Positions 43,075 to 52,658 of a stretch of DNA of 64,000 nucleotides are shown here, in pieces (the stretch's first letter is position 1; every line of letters begins with the position of its first letter). The stretch comes from Varunaivibrio sulfuroxidans. GTDB lineage: Bacteria > Pseudomonadota > Alphaproteobacteria > Rhodospirillales > Magnetovibrionaceae. Location: contig NZ_CP119676.1 in assembly GCF_029318635.1 (NCBI RefSeq), positions 2,927,001 through 2,991,000 of the forward strand, given 5' to 3'. The position numbers were made by a program, and so were the translations under genes. The notes below the pieces were generated by a model, which was not told where the DNA came from, did not search any database, and saw nothing but the letters and a program-made list of their open reading frames with translations.

Positions 43075-43908
43075 TTAAAATTCGCTATCGTTCGCACCTT
43101 GGGCCAAGACGGAGGAGCGGTAGAGCTTTTTTTCGGCCAAAATTTGCGTCAGGACGTTCGCCAGAAGGCCCGCCCACCGGTCGCAATCGTCGGGGGTCGC
43201 GCAAAGATCCTGTCGTATTTCGACGGCGCAATGGGGCAGCCCTCGGCTTCCCGCATGCTTTTCCATGGTATAGGCGACATCCCGGCCGGAGTACGGCGCG
43301 TTATCGCCCACGTTCAAACGCCCGCTTTGGCGTAATTTATCCATGAGCGGTATCGCCAGACGAGGGTCGCGGTTCCACAAGACGCCGATTTCCCATGGAC
43401 GATGCGTCCCGTTCATGTGCGGCGTGAAACTGTGCACGGAAAAAACGACGGGCGCCGTTCCTTGCCCTTCGAGGGTTTCGATATGCCGGTGAATGGCGCG
43501 GTGATAGGGGGTAAAAAAGGTTTTACGCCGTGCGTGTTGCATGATCTCGCCGACATCCTGGTTGCCGGGAATGGTCACGCAATCGCTGACGGCAGGGATG
43601 GATTGTGGGTGCCCCGGCGCACGGTTGAGGTCGATCAGGAGGCGGGAATAATTCGCAATTACCGCCGTCGCCTGCATCTTTTTTGCGAGCGATGTCGCGA
43701 TGCGCCGCGTGCCGATATCGTAGGCGATGTGCATGTCAAGGTGTGATGGCGCCAGCCCCAAGGTGTTCATCGCGTCGGGGAACGCGCGCCCCGCATGGTC
43801 CGCGACGATGAACAGAGGGCACGAGGCGCGCGCGGAAACAACGTCGAAAACGGGAGGGTCGTTTTCACCGATCAGAGATATCGTATCTAGGCCGGATATC
43901 GTATTCAT
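43075..43908 (-). CDS. N-formylglutamate amidohydrolase family protein
   Basis: Zinc-dependent amidohydrolase of 277 residues, probably acting on N-formyl amino acids in histidine degradation or related pathways. Motifs: FIVADHAGRAFPDAM, DIGTRRIATSLAKK, NYSRLLIDLNRAPGHPQSIP, and VFSVHSFTPHMNG. These fit the FGase family. I chose the ATG at 43908; an ATG at 43986 is in frame but the extra 26 residues are unconserved, and neither has a clear ribosome site. No hut gene is nearby. Substrate is not certain. Confidence 0.88.
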   Translation of the reverse strand: MNTISGLDTISLIGENDPPVFDVVSARASCPLFIVADHAGRAFPDAMNTLGLAPSHLDMHIAYDIGTRRIATSLAKKMQATAVIANYSRLLIDLNRAPGHPQSIPAVSDCVTIPGNQDVGEIMQHARRKTFFTPYHRAIHRHIETLEGQGTAPVVFSVHSFTPHMNGTHRPWEIGVLWNRDPRLAIPLMDKLRQSGRLNVGDNAPYSGRDVAYTMEKHAGSRGLPHCAVEIRQDLCATPDDCDRWAGLLANVLTQILAEKKLYRSSVLAQGANDSEF

Positions 43909-44094
43909 GTGCGGAATATAGAATACCGTGACGTCAAGGAGAAGAACCTTTACGTGGGACGCGCGAAATATTCGCATATCGATCATGCGCCGCCATCTCG
44001 ACGGGCCTGCCGTATCCGCGTTGGGGGCTTGCGCGTGCGGACAAGGCGGCCCCGTGAAGATAAAGCCCGGGGTACGTCAGGGGGTCGGCATGCT

Positions 44095-44340
44095 TACATA
44101 CGGATATTGTATTTTTAATTGTATAATTATTGTGATTTATATAAATATATAATTTATAGTTGCATATGTATAAAACAAAAACATAAATATATTTCAATGT
44201 ATTGTGCAATGTTTTATAATTATTGAATTATAGTTGAGTTATAAAATTAAAATTTACATTTTATGGTATGAATACTATTATTTGTACTTAAGCGTATGGC
44301 TTGTTTATTTTGAAGTAGAAGTGGCGTTATTTTTTTTCCG
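44095..44340. other. AT-rich gene-poor block
   Basis: About 80% A+T by eye, with runs of ATATAAATATATAATT near 44136-44151. No credible gene except the C-terminal end of the small minus-strand frame (44305-44553). Upstream sequence of N-formylglutamate amidohydrolase also falls nearby. It resembles the block at 36980-37560. Confidence 0.65.
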
Positions 44341-44553
44341 TGACGTGCGCGCCTCTCCATGGGGTGAGGGGTATTGGCGTACGATCCCGATATGGGAAAT
44401 GAGGGGATGGTTGAAAAGGAACGAGGGGGGAGGCGTAAGGCCCGGCGCGTGCGCGCCTGGCGCAAGAATGTTGTGGGATATGTATATGTTCGCGCTGTAT
44501 ACCATCAAAACCAAAAAGGTCGCCGCGACGAAAAATAACATCCTGTCCAGCAT
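44305..44553 (-). CDS. Small predicted membrane protein, unknown
   Basis: An 82-residue frame whose ATG is preceded by GGAGGAGG 7 bases upstream, one of the best ribosome sites in the window. The N-terminus has a hydrophobic span (MLFFVAATFLVLMVYSANIY) and the rest is proline- and histidine-rich with a basic end. I recognise no family. It is divergent from the large GGDEF-EAL gene. The G+C of its 3' half drops into the AT-rich block. It may be a real small gene or a chance frame. Confidence 0.4.
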   Translation of the reverse strand: MLDRMLFFVAATFLVLMVYSANIYISHNILAPGAHAPGLTPPPSFLFNHPLISHIGIVRQYPSPHGEARTSRKKNNATSTSK

Positions 44554-44744
44554 GCGCTGTCCTCCTCCGCAAGGGTGGGGCAACCTCAAGATACGGGAAT
44601 AGGGCGATTGGGCGCCTTTTTGTAAGACAACGCCTTGATGGATAGTTTTCATCCGATCGGGTATAACCAACTCTCGGCAACGGCGGGACGATATGGAGTT
44701 TTCGACTCTCGGCGTCCTTTCGAATAGAAAATGGGATTGATTTT

Positions 44745-47700
44745 TTGGGGTATCGCAGTCGGGCGCGCCGGTATTTTTTACGCTTGTTTGTTCCAAGCTG
44801 TTTGTTTTTGGCAGCCGTATTCGGATACGCTTATTACTCCGAAAAAGAGGTCCAGAATGTATTTGTCGCCGAACGCGAGGAATTACATTTGGAAATGGGC
44901 GCTCAGCGCGTGCGCGATCATCTCGGGCATGCCTTGCAGAATTTGCGTTCCCTGACCGGATTGCAGAGCCTGAGCCGCTTTGAAAATGAATCCGAACAGG
45001 CGAGACTGGAGGTGCTGTCCAAGCATCTCCTTGCTTTTGCGGGATGGCGCGACAGCTATCGACGGATTCGCCTTTTCGATGCAAAAGGGGAAGAACGCGT
45101 TCGCATCGACTTCAACAAAGGCAAGGGGACGGTGATTTCCGATCAGGCCCTGAAGCGCGACCGCGACCGACGTTTTTTCTCCGATGTTTTCAGGCTGAAC
45201 GCAGGGCAGGTTTTTATTTCTCCTTTTGAGTTGGAGCGTAAAAACAGAAAAATTGTTCATCCGTATAGACTGCAAATTCACATTGGCGCACCGATGTTCG
45301 ACGGCGCGGGGCGTAAAAAAGGCGCCCTGATCATTACCCTCGCGGGGGAGGCCATTATCAACACGTTCCTTGACGGTCTGGGGGAAAGTGCGCGTTACGC
45401 CATGGTCCTCAATCGCGGTGGATATTGGTTGCACAGTCCCGATCCGAGGGAATTGTGGGGATTTCAATTGGATCACGGCGGGTCGTTCCGACAAAAATAC
45501 CCCGAAGCTTGGCGTAAGATCATCACCAGCGATCGGGGGCAATTTTACCAGGAACTCGGTCTGTTTACCTTTCGAACGATCCACCCTCTAGACAATCGGC
45601 TGTCGCCCCCCCATAGAGGCGGAGACGTCGATGCGCGCCCGACAAGCAATGGGGATGGGAAATATTTTTGGAAACTAATCACTTTTGTGCCGCAATCGGC
45701 GCTAGAGGCCAGGGTGGCCGGCATCAAGTGGAAGCTTTTGTGGCTGTTTGTTCCGATCGTGATGTTGGTGTTTGGCGGCGCCGTCGCCATCGCCACGGCC
45801 ATGGCGAAGCGCCGGGAGTTTGAACTGCGCCTCAAGGAGGCCAATGAAAACCTAGAACAAAATATCGAAAAGCGAACGCGGACCTTGGAGGCGGAAATCG
45901 AAAGCCGAATCCGCGCCGAAACGGCCCTGCGCGAATCGAGCGGGCTGATTGACCTCCAACAATCCGTGGCGGCGGCGGCCAACGTGTCGGAGACGCCGCA
46001 AGAGGCTTTGTTGATCTGTTTGCGCGATATTGCGGCATATTGTGGGTGCCCCGTGGCGCATGCCTACATGGTGCACGAGGACGCCCCGGACCTCCTTAAA
46101 CCTTCGGATCTTTGGGTGAACCAACATCCCAGGCGTTACGGAGAATTTACCCGTTTGACCATGGCTACGGGGCTGTGCCGGGGGGAAGGGTTGGCCGGGC
46201 GCGTTCTCGCAACCGCCGAGCCGGTATGGGTGACGAAAATTCGCGATGAACTGGATGTTCCGCGCGCCCGGGTGGCCGTCGGTCTTGGTTTGAAATCGGC
46301 GTTCGCCTTTCCCGTTCTCGCCGGGCGAGACGTCGTCGCCGTATTGGAATTTTTTTCGTCCGATGAGATGGAACAGGACGCCGGCCTGTTTTACATGCTG
46401 CTGGATATCGGCGGGCAGCTGGGGCGCGTTTTTGAACGCAGGCGCGCCCAAGACGCCCTGTCCAAGGTCGGGGCGTCGTTGGCCAATTCGCAGCGTATCG
46501 CGCAACTGGGCAACTGGGAGTGGTCGGTGGATAGCGGCGCGGTGTGGGCTTCTGCGGAGTTTTGCCGGATTTTCGGGGTTGAGTCCGAATCGAGGGTGCT
46601 TCTCACGGATATCGTTAAGGCGATTTCCGAAAACGACCATGACCGCTTTTTGAAAACCCTGGATGATAGCCGTCATGGGTGTGAGGATCATGAAATCGAG
46701 TGCACGATTGTGCGCCGTGATGGTCAGCGCCGCTACCTGCGTTTTCTGATCAATGCCGAATGCGTGGCCAATCGTGCGGTAAAAATCATTTTGATCGTAC
46801 AGGATATTACCGATCACGAGGCCGACCGCCAATTGCTCCGTAAATTATCCTTGGCCGTTGAACAAAGCCCCGCCAGCGTCGTGATTAGCGATGTCAATGG
46901 GGTCATCGAGTATGTCAACCGGCGATTCTGTGACACCACCGGGTATCGGCCCGATGAAATACTAGGGAAAAACCCCACCGAAGGGGCGAGCGGAGAAATT
47001 TCGAGCGGCGCCTACCTCAAGTTGTGGGAAAAAATGGAAACCGGGGAAACATGGAGCGGAGAGGTCCTTAACCGGCGTAAAAACGGAGAAGAGTACTGGG
47101 AATACAGCTCTATTTCGCCGATCAAGGATGAGCACGGTCTGATCACCAATTTTCTCGCCATCATGGAAGATATTTCGGTGCGCAAAAAATATGAGGAACA
47201 ACTTTTGCACCGGGCGAACTACGACGACCTGACCGACCTTCCGAACCGGGTTCTGTCTTTGGATCGTTTGACCCAGAGCATCGAAAGAGCCAAGCGCGAT
47301 GACGGCACCGGCGCCGTATTTTTCGTCGATTTGGATGATTTCAAATCGATCAACGACACCAAGGGGCACGATGTCGGCGACCGCATCTTGATCGAAGTCG
47401 GCAGGCGGCTGCAAGGTTGTGTGCGTAAGGTTGACACCGTGGCGCGCATGGGTGGGGATGAATTTGAAATTATTATAGAAGCTCAAAAATCGTCCGTTAT
47501 GATCGAGCAGGCCGCCCGCGACATCATCGACGCCTTTACCGTCCCTTTTCATATCGATCGTTACGAATTTTTCATCTCCGCCAGCGTTGGCATTACGCTG
47601 TTTCCCTCCGATGGCGATGATCCCCAGGTTTTGCGATCGCACGCCGATGCGGCCTTATTTAGGGCGAAAGACCTCGGGCGCAACAACTACCAGTTCTTCA

Positions 47701-48494
47701 CCGCGGAAATGAATGAGAAAACCGCGCGCCGCGTGCGCCTTGAGACGGCGTTGCGTTATGCGCTCGAACGCAATGAACTGAGCATAAATTACCAACCCAT
47801 CGTTGATATTCAAACGCGCCGACCGATCGGCGCCGAGGCGTTGCTGCGTTGGAACAACCCGCAAATGGGCGCGATCGGTCCCGACACCTTTATTCCCATC
47901 GCCGAGAGCACGGGCCTGATTGTTCCGATCGGCGCGTGGGTGATGAACAAGGCGTGCCGCGACGCCGAACTCTGGCGCAAGCAAACGGGGCGTGACCTTT
48001 TCGTCGCGGTCAACACCTCGTCGCGGCAGTACAGGGACGGGGCGATGGCCGACACCATAAACACGGCGTTGGCGCAAAGCAAATTGCCGCCCGACTGTCT
48101 TGAAGTTGAAATCACGGAGAGCCTCTTGATCGAGGGAGGTAACGTGAGTAGCGAATTGGACCGTCTAAAGGCGCTCGGCGTTAAATTATCGATCGATGAT
48201 TTTGGCACCGGATACTCGTCTTTGAGCTATTTGAAGCGGTTTCCTCTCGATACGTTGAAGGTCGATAAATCCTTCGTCAATGACGTCACCGTCGATAAGG
48301 AAGACGCCGAGTTGGTGCGCGCGATTATCGCCATGGCCCATTCCCTTGAGTTGTGTGTGATCGCCGAAGGTGTCGAAACCGAGGATCAACTTGATTTTTT
48401 CGCCAAAGAAGGGGGGGACCTGATCCAGGGTTTTTATTACAGCCGCCCCCTTCCCCTGGATAAATTCATGGACTACCTGAAGGCGTTTGATTGA
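44745..48494 (+). CDS. Large membrane sensor: periplasmic domain, GAF, two PAS, GGDEF, EAL
   Basis: A 1249-residue c-di-GMP sensor. A membrane span at about 11-30 and a second at about 328-350 bracket a periplasmic Cache-like sensing domain. A coiled coil (about 355-395) leads to GAF (about 398-560), two PAS domains (about 585-690 and 700-820), a GGDEF domain with GGDEF near residue 903 and the RKVD inhibitory site before it, and an EAL domain (EALLRW near 1030, EVEITES, DDFGTGYSS). Both output domains look active. The TTG start at 44745 lacks a good ribosome site and no ATG lies in frame upstream, so the true start is uncertain. Confidence 0.88.
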   Translation: MGYRSRARRYFLRLFVPSCLFLAAVFGYAYYSEKEVQNVFVAEREELHLEMGAQRVRDHLGHALQNLRSLTGLQSLSRFENESEQARLEVLSKHLLAFAGWRDSYRRIRLFDAKGEERVRIDFNKGKGTVISDQALKRDRDRRFFSDVFRLNAGQVFISPFELERKNRKIVHPYRLQIHIGAPMFDGAGRKKGALIITLAGEAIINTFLDGLGESARYAMVLNRGGYWLHSPDPRELWGFQLDHGGSFRQKYPEAWRKIITSDRGQFYQELGLFTFRTIHPLDNRLSPPHRGGDVDARPTSNGDGKYFWKLITFVPQSALEARVAGIKWKLLWLFVPIVMLVFGGAVAIATAMAKRREFELRLKEANENLEQNIEKRTRTLEAEIESRIRAETALRESSGLIDLQQSVAAAANVSETPQEALLICLRDIAAYCGCPVAHAYMVHEDAPDLLKPSDLWVNQHPRRYGEFTRLTMATGLCRGEGLAGRVLATAEPVWVTKIRDELDVPRARVAVGLGLKSAFAFPVLAGRDVVAVLEFFSSDEMEQDAGLFYMLLDIGGQLGRVFERRRAQDALSKVGASLANSQRIAQLGNWEWSVDSGAVWASAEFCRIFGVESESRVLLTDIVKAISENDHDRFLKTLDDSRHGCEDHEIECTIVRRDGQRRYLRFLINAECVANRAVKIILIVQDITDHEADRQLLRKLSLAVEQSPASVVISDVNGVIEYVNRRFCDTTGYRPDEILGKNPTEGASGEISSGAYLKLWEKMETGETWSGEVLNRRKNGEEYWEYSSISPIKDEHGLITNFLAIMEDISVRKKYEEQLLHRANYDDLTDLPNRVLSLDRLTQSIERAKRDDGTGAVFFVDLDDFKSINDTKGHDVGDRILIEVGRRLQGCVRKVDTVARMGGDEFEIIIEAQKSSVMIEQAARDIIDAFTVPFHIDRYEFFISASVGITLFPSDGDDPQVLRSHADAALFRAKDLGRNNYQFFTAEMNEKTARRVRLETALRYALERNELSINYQPIVDIQTRRPIGAEALLRWNNPQMGAIGPDTFIPIAESTGLIVPIGAWVMNKACRDAELWRKQTGRDLFVAVNTSSRQYRDGAMADTINTALAQSKLPPDCLEVEITESLLIEGGNVSSELDRLKALGVKLSIDDFGTGYSSLSYLKRFPLDTLKVDKSFVNDVTVDKEDAELVRAIIAMAHSLELCVIAEGVETEDQLDFFAKEGGDLIQGFYYSRPLPLDKFMDYLKAFD

Positions 48495-48539
48495 ACGTTG
48501 TCTGGCGCTCCACGGCGAACGAAACTTTCTTGCGAAGAG

Positions 48540-48574
48540 GGGGAATGCAGAGCCGTTGTATTCCCCCGTCTTTT
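48540..48574 (+). terminator. Probable terminator after the large GGDEF-EAL gene
   Basis: GGGGAAT / ATTCCCC stem with a 13-base loop, followed by CGTCTTTT. The 7-bp stem and T-run support a factor-independent terminator for the gene ending at 48494. Confidence 0.55.
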
Positions 48575-48678
48575 ATATTAGATAAACCTCAACAATTAAG
48601 CGATAACGCATAACCTTCCGGCGCGAAAGCGATCCCGGGGGCGGCGAAGCACGACAATCGGCTATGGAGAAGGCAAAG

Positions 48679-48999
48679 ATGGGCATTAAGGATATTGATC
48701 CCTACACGGTTAAGGACTGGTTGGTTCAGGACAAGGCGATTTTGGTGGACGTGCGCGAGGCCCATGAGCATGCGCGTGAGCATATCGCGTTGGCCCACCA
48801 CGTTCCGTTGTCGTGTTTCGACCCCTCTCGAATTCCCGTCGCCGAGGGAAAAAGTGTCGTTTATTATTGCGCCTCGGGTGCGCGCACGGCTCAATTTGGT
48901 CATCATCTGACGCGGGCGCTTGGCGATTTTTGCGACGTTTACCACCTGTCCGGGGGAATATTCGCCTGGAAAATGGCCGGTTTCGAAACCGAGATCTAG
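48679..48999 (+). CDS. Rhodanese-like sulfurtransferase domain protein
   Basis: Single rhodanese domain of 106 residues. The active-site loop is VVYYCASGART with catalytic Cys at about C64; ILVDVREAHEHAREHIALA and VYHLSGGIFAWKMAG are standard flanking motifs. It probably handles persulfide or other sulfane sulfur in the cytosol. The ATG at 48679 follows GGAGAAGG; an ATG at 48664 overlaps this site. Its TAG stop lies in the first bases of the 134-bp repeat copy B. Confidence 0.94.
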   Translation: MGIKDIDPYTVKDWLVQDKAILVDVREAHEHAREHIALAHHVPLSCFDPSRIPVAEGKSVVYYCASGARTAQFGHHLTRALGDFCDVYHLSGGIFAWKMAGFETEI

Positions 49000-49129
49000 T
49001 GGTTTGAGTTTAACATTTGAGTCCGATGCAATTGGACACAAATGCGTGAAGAAATCAAACTGCAACAAAAAGATAGATAGTGGTCGGCCCGATGGTTCGC
49101 AGGAGCGAAACGTCGGCCCGATCCACTAG
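48996..49129 (+). repeat. 134-bp dispersed repeat, copy B
   Basis: Plus-strand copy identical to 1092-1225 (reverse strand) at 131 of 134 positions. Ends CTAGTGG / CCACTAG. The second to fourth bases (TAG) are the stop codon of the rhodanese gene. The two copies lie about 48 kb apart in opposite orientation on the chromosome, each directly after a gene and in the same sense as that gene. Confidence 0.9.
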
Positions 49130-49200
49130 AACGCCCCCGGTGGGGGCCGGGTGGGGCTAAAGAACGGGCGGGGTGAGGCGCGAACGGAAAAACGAGAATG

Positions 49201-50472
49201 TTATGGGGGTGTGACTTCGGGTGTGCCTTCGGGCGCCTCGTCGTCGCTTTCGCTGCGTGGGTCCATCTCGTAAATTACGGATGTCGTGCGCGGGGCGGGG
49301 ACGAAATCGCTTTGAGTTTGGGTCGGTAGGATGGATTTCTTCCTGATGCGAAAAGCGACGAAAGCCGCGAGAATAACGGCGACCGTGGCCGAACTGAGGA
49401 ACAGTCCGCCGGGGCCGGCATGGCTCATCGCCACGGCGGCCAGAATGGGGCCGGTTGCCGCGCCGATGCCGTACAGCAACAGCAATGCGGCGCTGGCCGG
49501 AACGAACTCCTCCGGTTCCATCAGGTCGTTGGCGTGGGCGATCGCCAGGCCATACAGAGGCAAAATCATCGCGCCGTACAGCGACGCGAGAACAAACAGG
49601 CCGACCAGTCCAAGGTTCAGGACCGCGATCAAAAATCCGACGACGGCGATACAGACACTCAGGCCGAAAATGATGTAGCGGCGGTCATGGTGATCGGATA
49701 ACCGGCCCAGGGGAAATTGCGAGATCACGCCGCCGCCGATCACCAACGTCATGAAAATGGATATTTTCAAAGTGGATAGGCCGATGGCGTGCGCATAAAC
49801 GGCGCCGAGACTCCAGAATGACCCGATCACGACCCCCGCGCCGATGCACCCGATGACCCCGACCGGGGTTCGTCCAAACAGGCGACCGAGGGACATGCGG
49901 GTCGTGTGAATTTGCACAGGCATCGCGCTGGTGGTTAGGGCGACCGGGACCAGGGCGACGGAAATCACGATGGAGACCAGAACAAATAGAAGATGCCCCC
50001 CCGGTTCGGCGAGGTTGAGTAACATTTGCCCCCCCGCCGTCGCGCTTAGGATGACGACCATATATACCGAAAGGACGGTGCCGCGGTTGATGTTGGTCGA
50101 TTTTTCGTTGAGCCAGCTTTCCGTCGCCATGGCGAGTCCGGCGAAACATATACCGGTGATGGCGCGAAACACCATCCATGAAATCGGATCGACAAAAAGG
50201 ATGTAGCACAAGGCGACGGCCGAGGCCAACGACGCCAACGCCGAAAAGGTGCGGATATGGCCGACCCGATTGATCAGTTTTGGGCTTAAGAAGGTGCCGG
50301 CGATAAAGCCGACATAATACGCGGACATGACGAACCCGATGGCGTTGGTGCTGAAACCTTCGATCCCCGCGCGCACGCCGAGCAAGGTTGCTTGCAGCCC
50401 TAAACCCAGGTTCAGAGCGCCGGCGCCCAGGAGGAGGGCGAAAATTCTAATCAATGTGGCGTTGGCGCTCAT
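49201..50472 (-). CDS. MFS transporter
   Basis: Major facilitator of 423 residues with 12 transmembrane helices (GAGALNLGLGLQATLLGVR in the first). The MFS motif between helices 2 and 3 reads SPKLINRVGHIRTF, and the central loop has SLGRLFGRTPVG. The C-terminal 40 residues are cytosolic and acidic (SESDDEAPEGTPE). It looks like the YcaD-type sugar/drug branch; the substrate is unknown. I chose ATG 50472; an in-frame ATG at 50517 adds 15 hydrophilic residues. It stands alone between the repeat copy B and the acyl-CoA operon. Confidence 0.88.
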   Translation of the reverse strand: MSANATLIRIFALLLGAGALNLGLGLQATLLGVRAGIEGFSTNAIGFVMSAYYVGFIAGTFLSPKLINRVGHIRTFSALASLASAVALCYILFVDPISWMVFRAITGICFAGLAMATESWLNEKSTNINRGTVLSVYMVVILSATAGGQMLLNLAEPGGHLLFVLVSIVISVALVPVALTTSAMPVQIHTTRMSLGRLFGRTPVGVIGCIGAGVVIGSFWSLGAVYAHAIGLSTLKISIFMTLVIGGGVISQFPLGRLSDHHDRRYIIFGLSVCIAVVGFLIAVLNLGLVGLFVLASLYGAMILPLYGLAIAHANDLMEPEEFVPASAALLLLYGIGAATGPILAAVAMSHAGPGGLFLSSATVAVILAAFVAFRIRKKSILPTQTQSDFVPAPRTTSVIYEMDPRSESDDEAPEGTPEVTPP

Positions 50473-50585
50473 ATGGAAACGGCTTTCGTATTTTTGGGCG
50501 TCCCGTTCCGTGATCATCCGTCTCGGGCGGAAGAGGCCACCTTATCCCCGAGCCGGAGGGGGACGTCAAAGACTATTTCGGTTTA

Positions 50586-51482
50586 TTAACCGACAGGCGG
50601 TCGGACGTGGAACGTGGCGCTTGCCTCCATGGCGCGCGCGCCCTCGGGGGTGAGGGCGCACACCCTGGCGCGCGCGTCGGTGTCGGGCGCGTTGTCGTGG
50701 TCGCCGCCCTCCTCCAGGGCGACAATATCGAAGGAGCGATTGGCGAATAAGGGGGCTTTGGCGCGGAAGGTGAACGACGCCAGCGACCGTTCAGGAGCGG
50801 CTTCGCGGGCGAAGTCGGCCAGCAAGGTGGCGATCAAAGGGCCGTGCACGACAAGGTCCGGGTAACCTTCCACGTGGGTGGCGTAGGGGTGGTCGTAGTG
50901 GATACGGTGTCCATTGAAGGTCAGCGCGGAATAGCGGAACAGGAGCACCGGATCCGGCATGACGCGTCTGCGTCGGGTGACGGCTCCGGTAAAAGGCTTC
51001 GGTTCGGGCGACCCGTCTTGCGCGCTTCGTGCGCCACGAAACACTATATCGTGTTCTTCTTCCAAGGCTGGACCCTGCGGCCCTTCGATGCGGTGGCGAA
51101 TGGTGACGAAAACCAGCGCGCCGCTGCGCCCTTTTTTGGCGGCGATGGCGGTAATTTCGCTATGGCGGTGAATTTTTTCACCCACATAAAGTGGTGCGTC
51201 GAAGCGTACCCGCGCGCCGGCGAACATGCGCCGGGGCAGCGCGATGGGAGGAAGGAAGCCGCCACGAACGGGATGTCCGTCCGCCCCCAGTTGTCCGGAT
51301 CGCGCCTTGTCGGTGAAATACATCCAATGCCACAGCGGGCCGATCGCCTCGCCGTCTCGCGGCGGCGGACCGACCCATCCCAGAGTCGCGGCCATTGCGG
51401 CGCAGGAAGACGGTGTGATCACATCGTCGCTTTGCGTGCGGTTTCCGATCCAACGCGTCATGTCGTCAAAAGGCGTGTTCAT
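50586..51482 (-). CDS. MaoC-like (hot-dog) acyl-CoA hydratase/dehydratase
   Basis: A 298-residue double hot-dog protein of the HTD2/mesaconyl-C4-CoA hydratase type. The hydratase motif lies in the C-terminal half: FNGHRIHYDHPYATHVEGYP, then LVVHGPL. The N-terminal half (FDDMTRWIGNRTQSDDVITP) is the non-catalytic hot-dog. ATG 51482 overlaps the end of the CaiB gene (ATGA). Gene order with an acyl-CoA dehydrogenase and a CoA transferase suggests breakdown of a branched or methylated dicarboxylic acid such as itaconate or mesaconate. The exact substrate cannot be told. Confidence 0.86.
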   Translation of the reverse strand: MNTPFDDMTRWIGNRTQSDDVITPSSCAAMAATLGWVGPPPRDGEAIGPLWHWMYFTDKARSGQLGADGHPVRGGFLPPIALPRRMFAGARVRFDAPLYVGEKIHRHSEITAIAAKKGRSGALVFVTIRHRIEGPQGPALEEEHDIVFRGARSAQDGSPEPKPFTGAVTRRRRVMPDPVLLFRYSALTFNGHRIHYDHPYATHVEGYPDLVVHGPLIATLLADFAREAAPERSLASFTFRAKAPLFANRSFDIVALEEGGDHDNAPDTDARARVCALTPEGARAMEASATFHVRPPVG

Positions 51483-52642
51483 GGACGGTGCGCCTCGGTC
51501 ATGGGGTGGGCGTCGCCAAATTCCCGGCGGATGTCGGCGCCGTGTTGATCCAAGGCGGGGACGTGCGTGCGCGCCGAGCCGTCGTCGCACGAGGGGGTGA
51601 TGCGGGCGGGCGTGGCGGGGGCCCAGGCCGTCCCGGAGGGCGTCGTGAAGGCGTGCGTGCGCAATTGGGGGTGGGTCTGAAGATCGGCGACGGCGTTCAG
51701 CGCGCCGAAGGCGATCTTGGCGTCGCGCAGGCGGTGGATGATCTCGGGTCGGTCGAGGGCGGCGAAGACGGAGGCGATGGCCTCGTCGAGCGCGCCGCGA
51801 TGGGCGACGCGGCTTTCGTTATCGGCAAAGCGAGGATCGTCCGCCAGCCTTTCGTTATCCAGGACGGCGCGGCAAAAGCGGACCCATTCGCGTTCGTTTT
51901 GAATGGATAGCACGACCCGGCGGCCGTCCTTGCCCCGGTAAGCCCCGTAAGGCGCGATCGAGGGATGGTTCATCCCCACCCGCTGCGGGGCCGCGCCGCC
52001 GTAGCGCTGATGCAGATAGGGCACCGTCATCAGTTCGGCGACGGTGTCGAAAAGGGAAATTTTGATCGCTTGGCCAAGACCGCTCCGATCGCGCGCGCGC
52101 AGGGCCAGGAGGATGGCGCTGAACGCCTGCATTCCCGTCGTGATATCGGCGATGGAGATGCCGACGCGCCCGGGCTCGGCCTCTCCTCCGGTGATCGCGC
52201 ACAGGCCCGTTTCGGCCTGCACCAGAAGATCATAGGCCTTCATGTCGCGGTACGCGCCGTCCTCGCCATAGCCGCTGATGTCGCAGGTGATCAAGGACGG
52301 ATGACGGGCGCGCAGATCGTCCGCGCCCAGCCCAGCCCGCCCTGCGGCCCCGGGGGCGAGGTTCTGGATGAAGACGTCGGCCGACGCGATCATGCGTTTT
52401 AGAAGCGCCGCGTCGCCGGGCTCCTTGATATCCAGGGCGATCGATTCCTTGCCCTGGTTGAGCCAGACGAAATAAGCGCTTTCGCCGTCCACGACGCTGT
52501 CGTAGCCGCGGGCGAAATCACCCTCGCGCCGTTCGATCTTGATCACGCGCGCGCCGCCCTCGGCCAGCTTGGCAGAGGCGAACGGCGCGGCGACGGCCTG
52601 TTCCAGGGTGATCACCAGAAGATTTTGCAGTGGAGCATTCAT
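51479..52642 (-). CDS. CaiB/BaiF family CoA transferase
   Basis: Class III CoA transferase of 387 residues. The conserved Asp that forms the acyl intermediate is in GISIADITTGMQAF; other motifs are LEQAVAAPFASAKLAEGGARVIKIER and LNQGKESIALDIK. It overlaps the MaoC gene by 4 bases and starts 16 bases after the acyl-CoA dehydrogenase. Such enzymes move CoA between carboxylic acids. Its place between a dehydrogenase and a hydratase points to activation of an organic acid. The donor and acceptor are unknown. Confidence 0.92.
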   Translation of the reverse strand: MNAPLQNLLVITLEQAVAAPFASAKLAEGGARVIKIERREGDFARGYDSVVDGESAYFVWLNQGKESIALDIKEPGDAALLKRMIASADVFIQNLAPGAAGRAGLGADDLRARHPSLITCDISGYGEDGAYRDMKAYDLLVQAETGLCAITGGEAEPGRVGISIADITTGMQAFSAILLALRARDRSGLGQAIKISLFDTVAELMTVPYLHQRYGGAAPQRVGMNHPSIAPYGAYRGKDGRRVVLSIQNEREWVRFCRAVLDNERLADDPRFADNESRVAHRGALDEAIASVFAALDRPEIIHRLRDAKIAFGALNAVADLQTHPQLRTHAFTTPSGTAWAPATPARITPSCDDGSARTHVPALDQHGADIRREFGDAHPMTEAHRP

Positions 52643-52658
52643 GGGCGCTACGGTTCCC

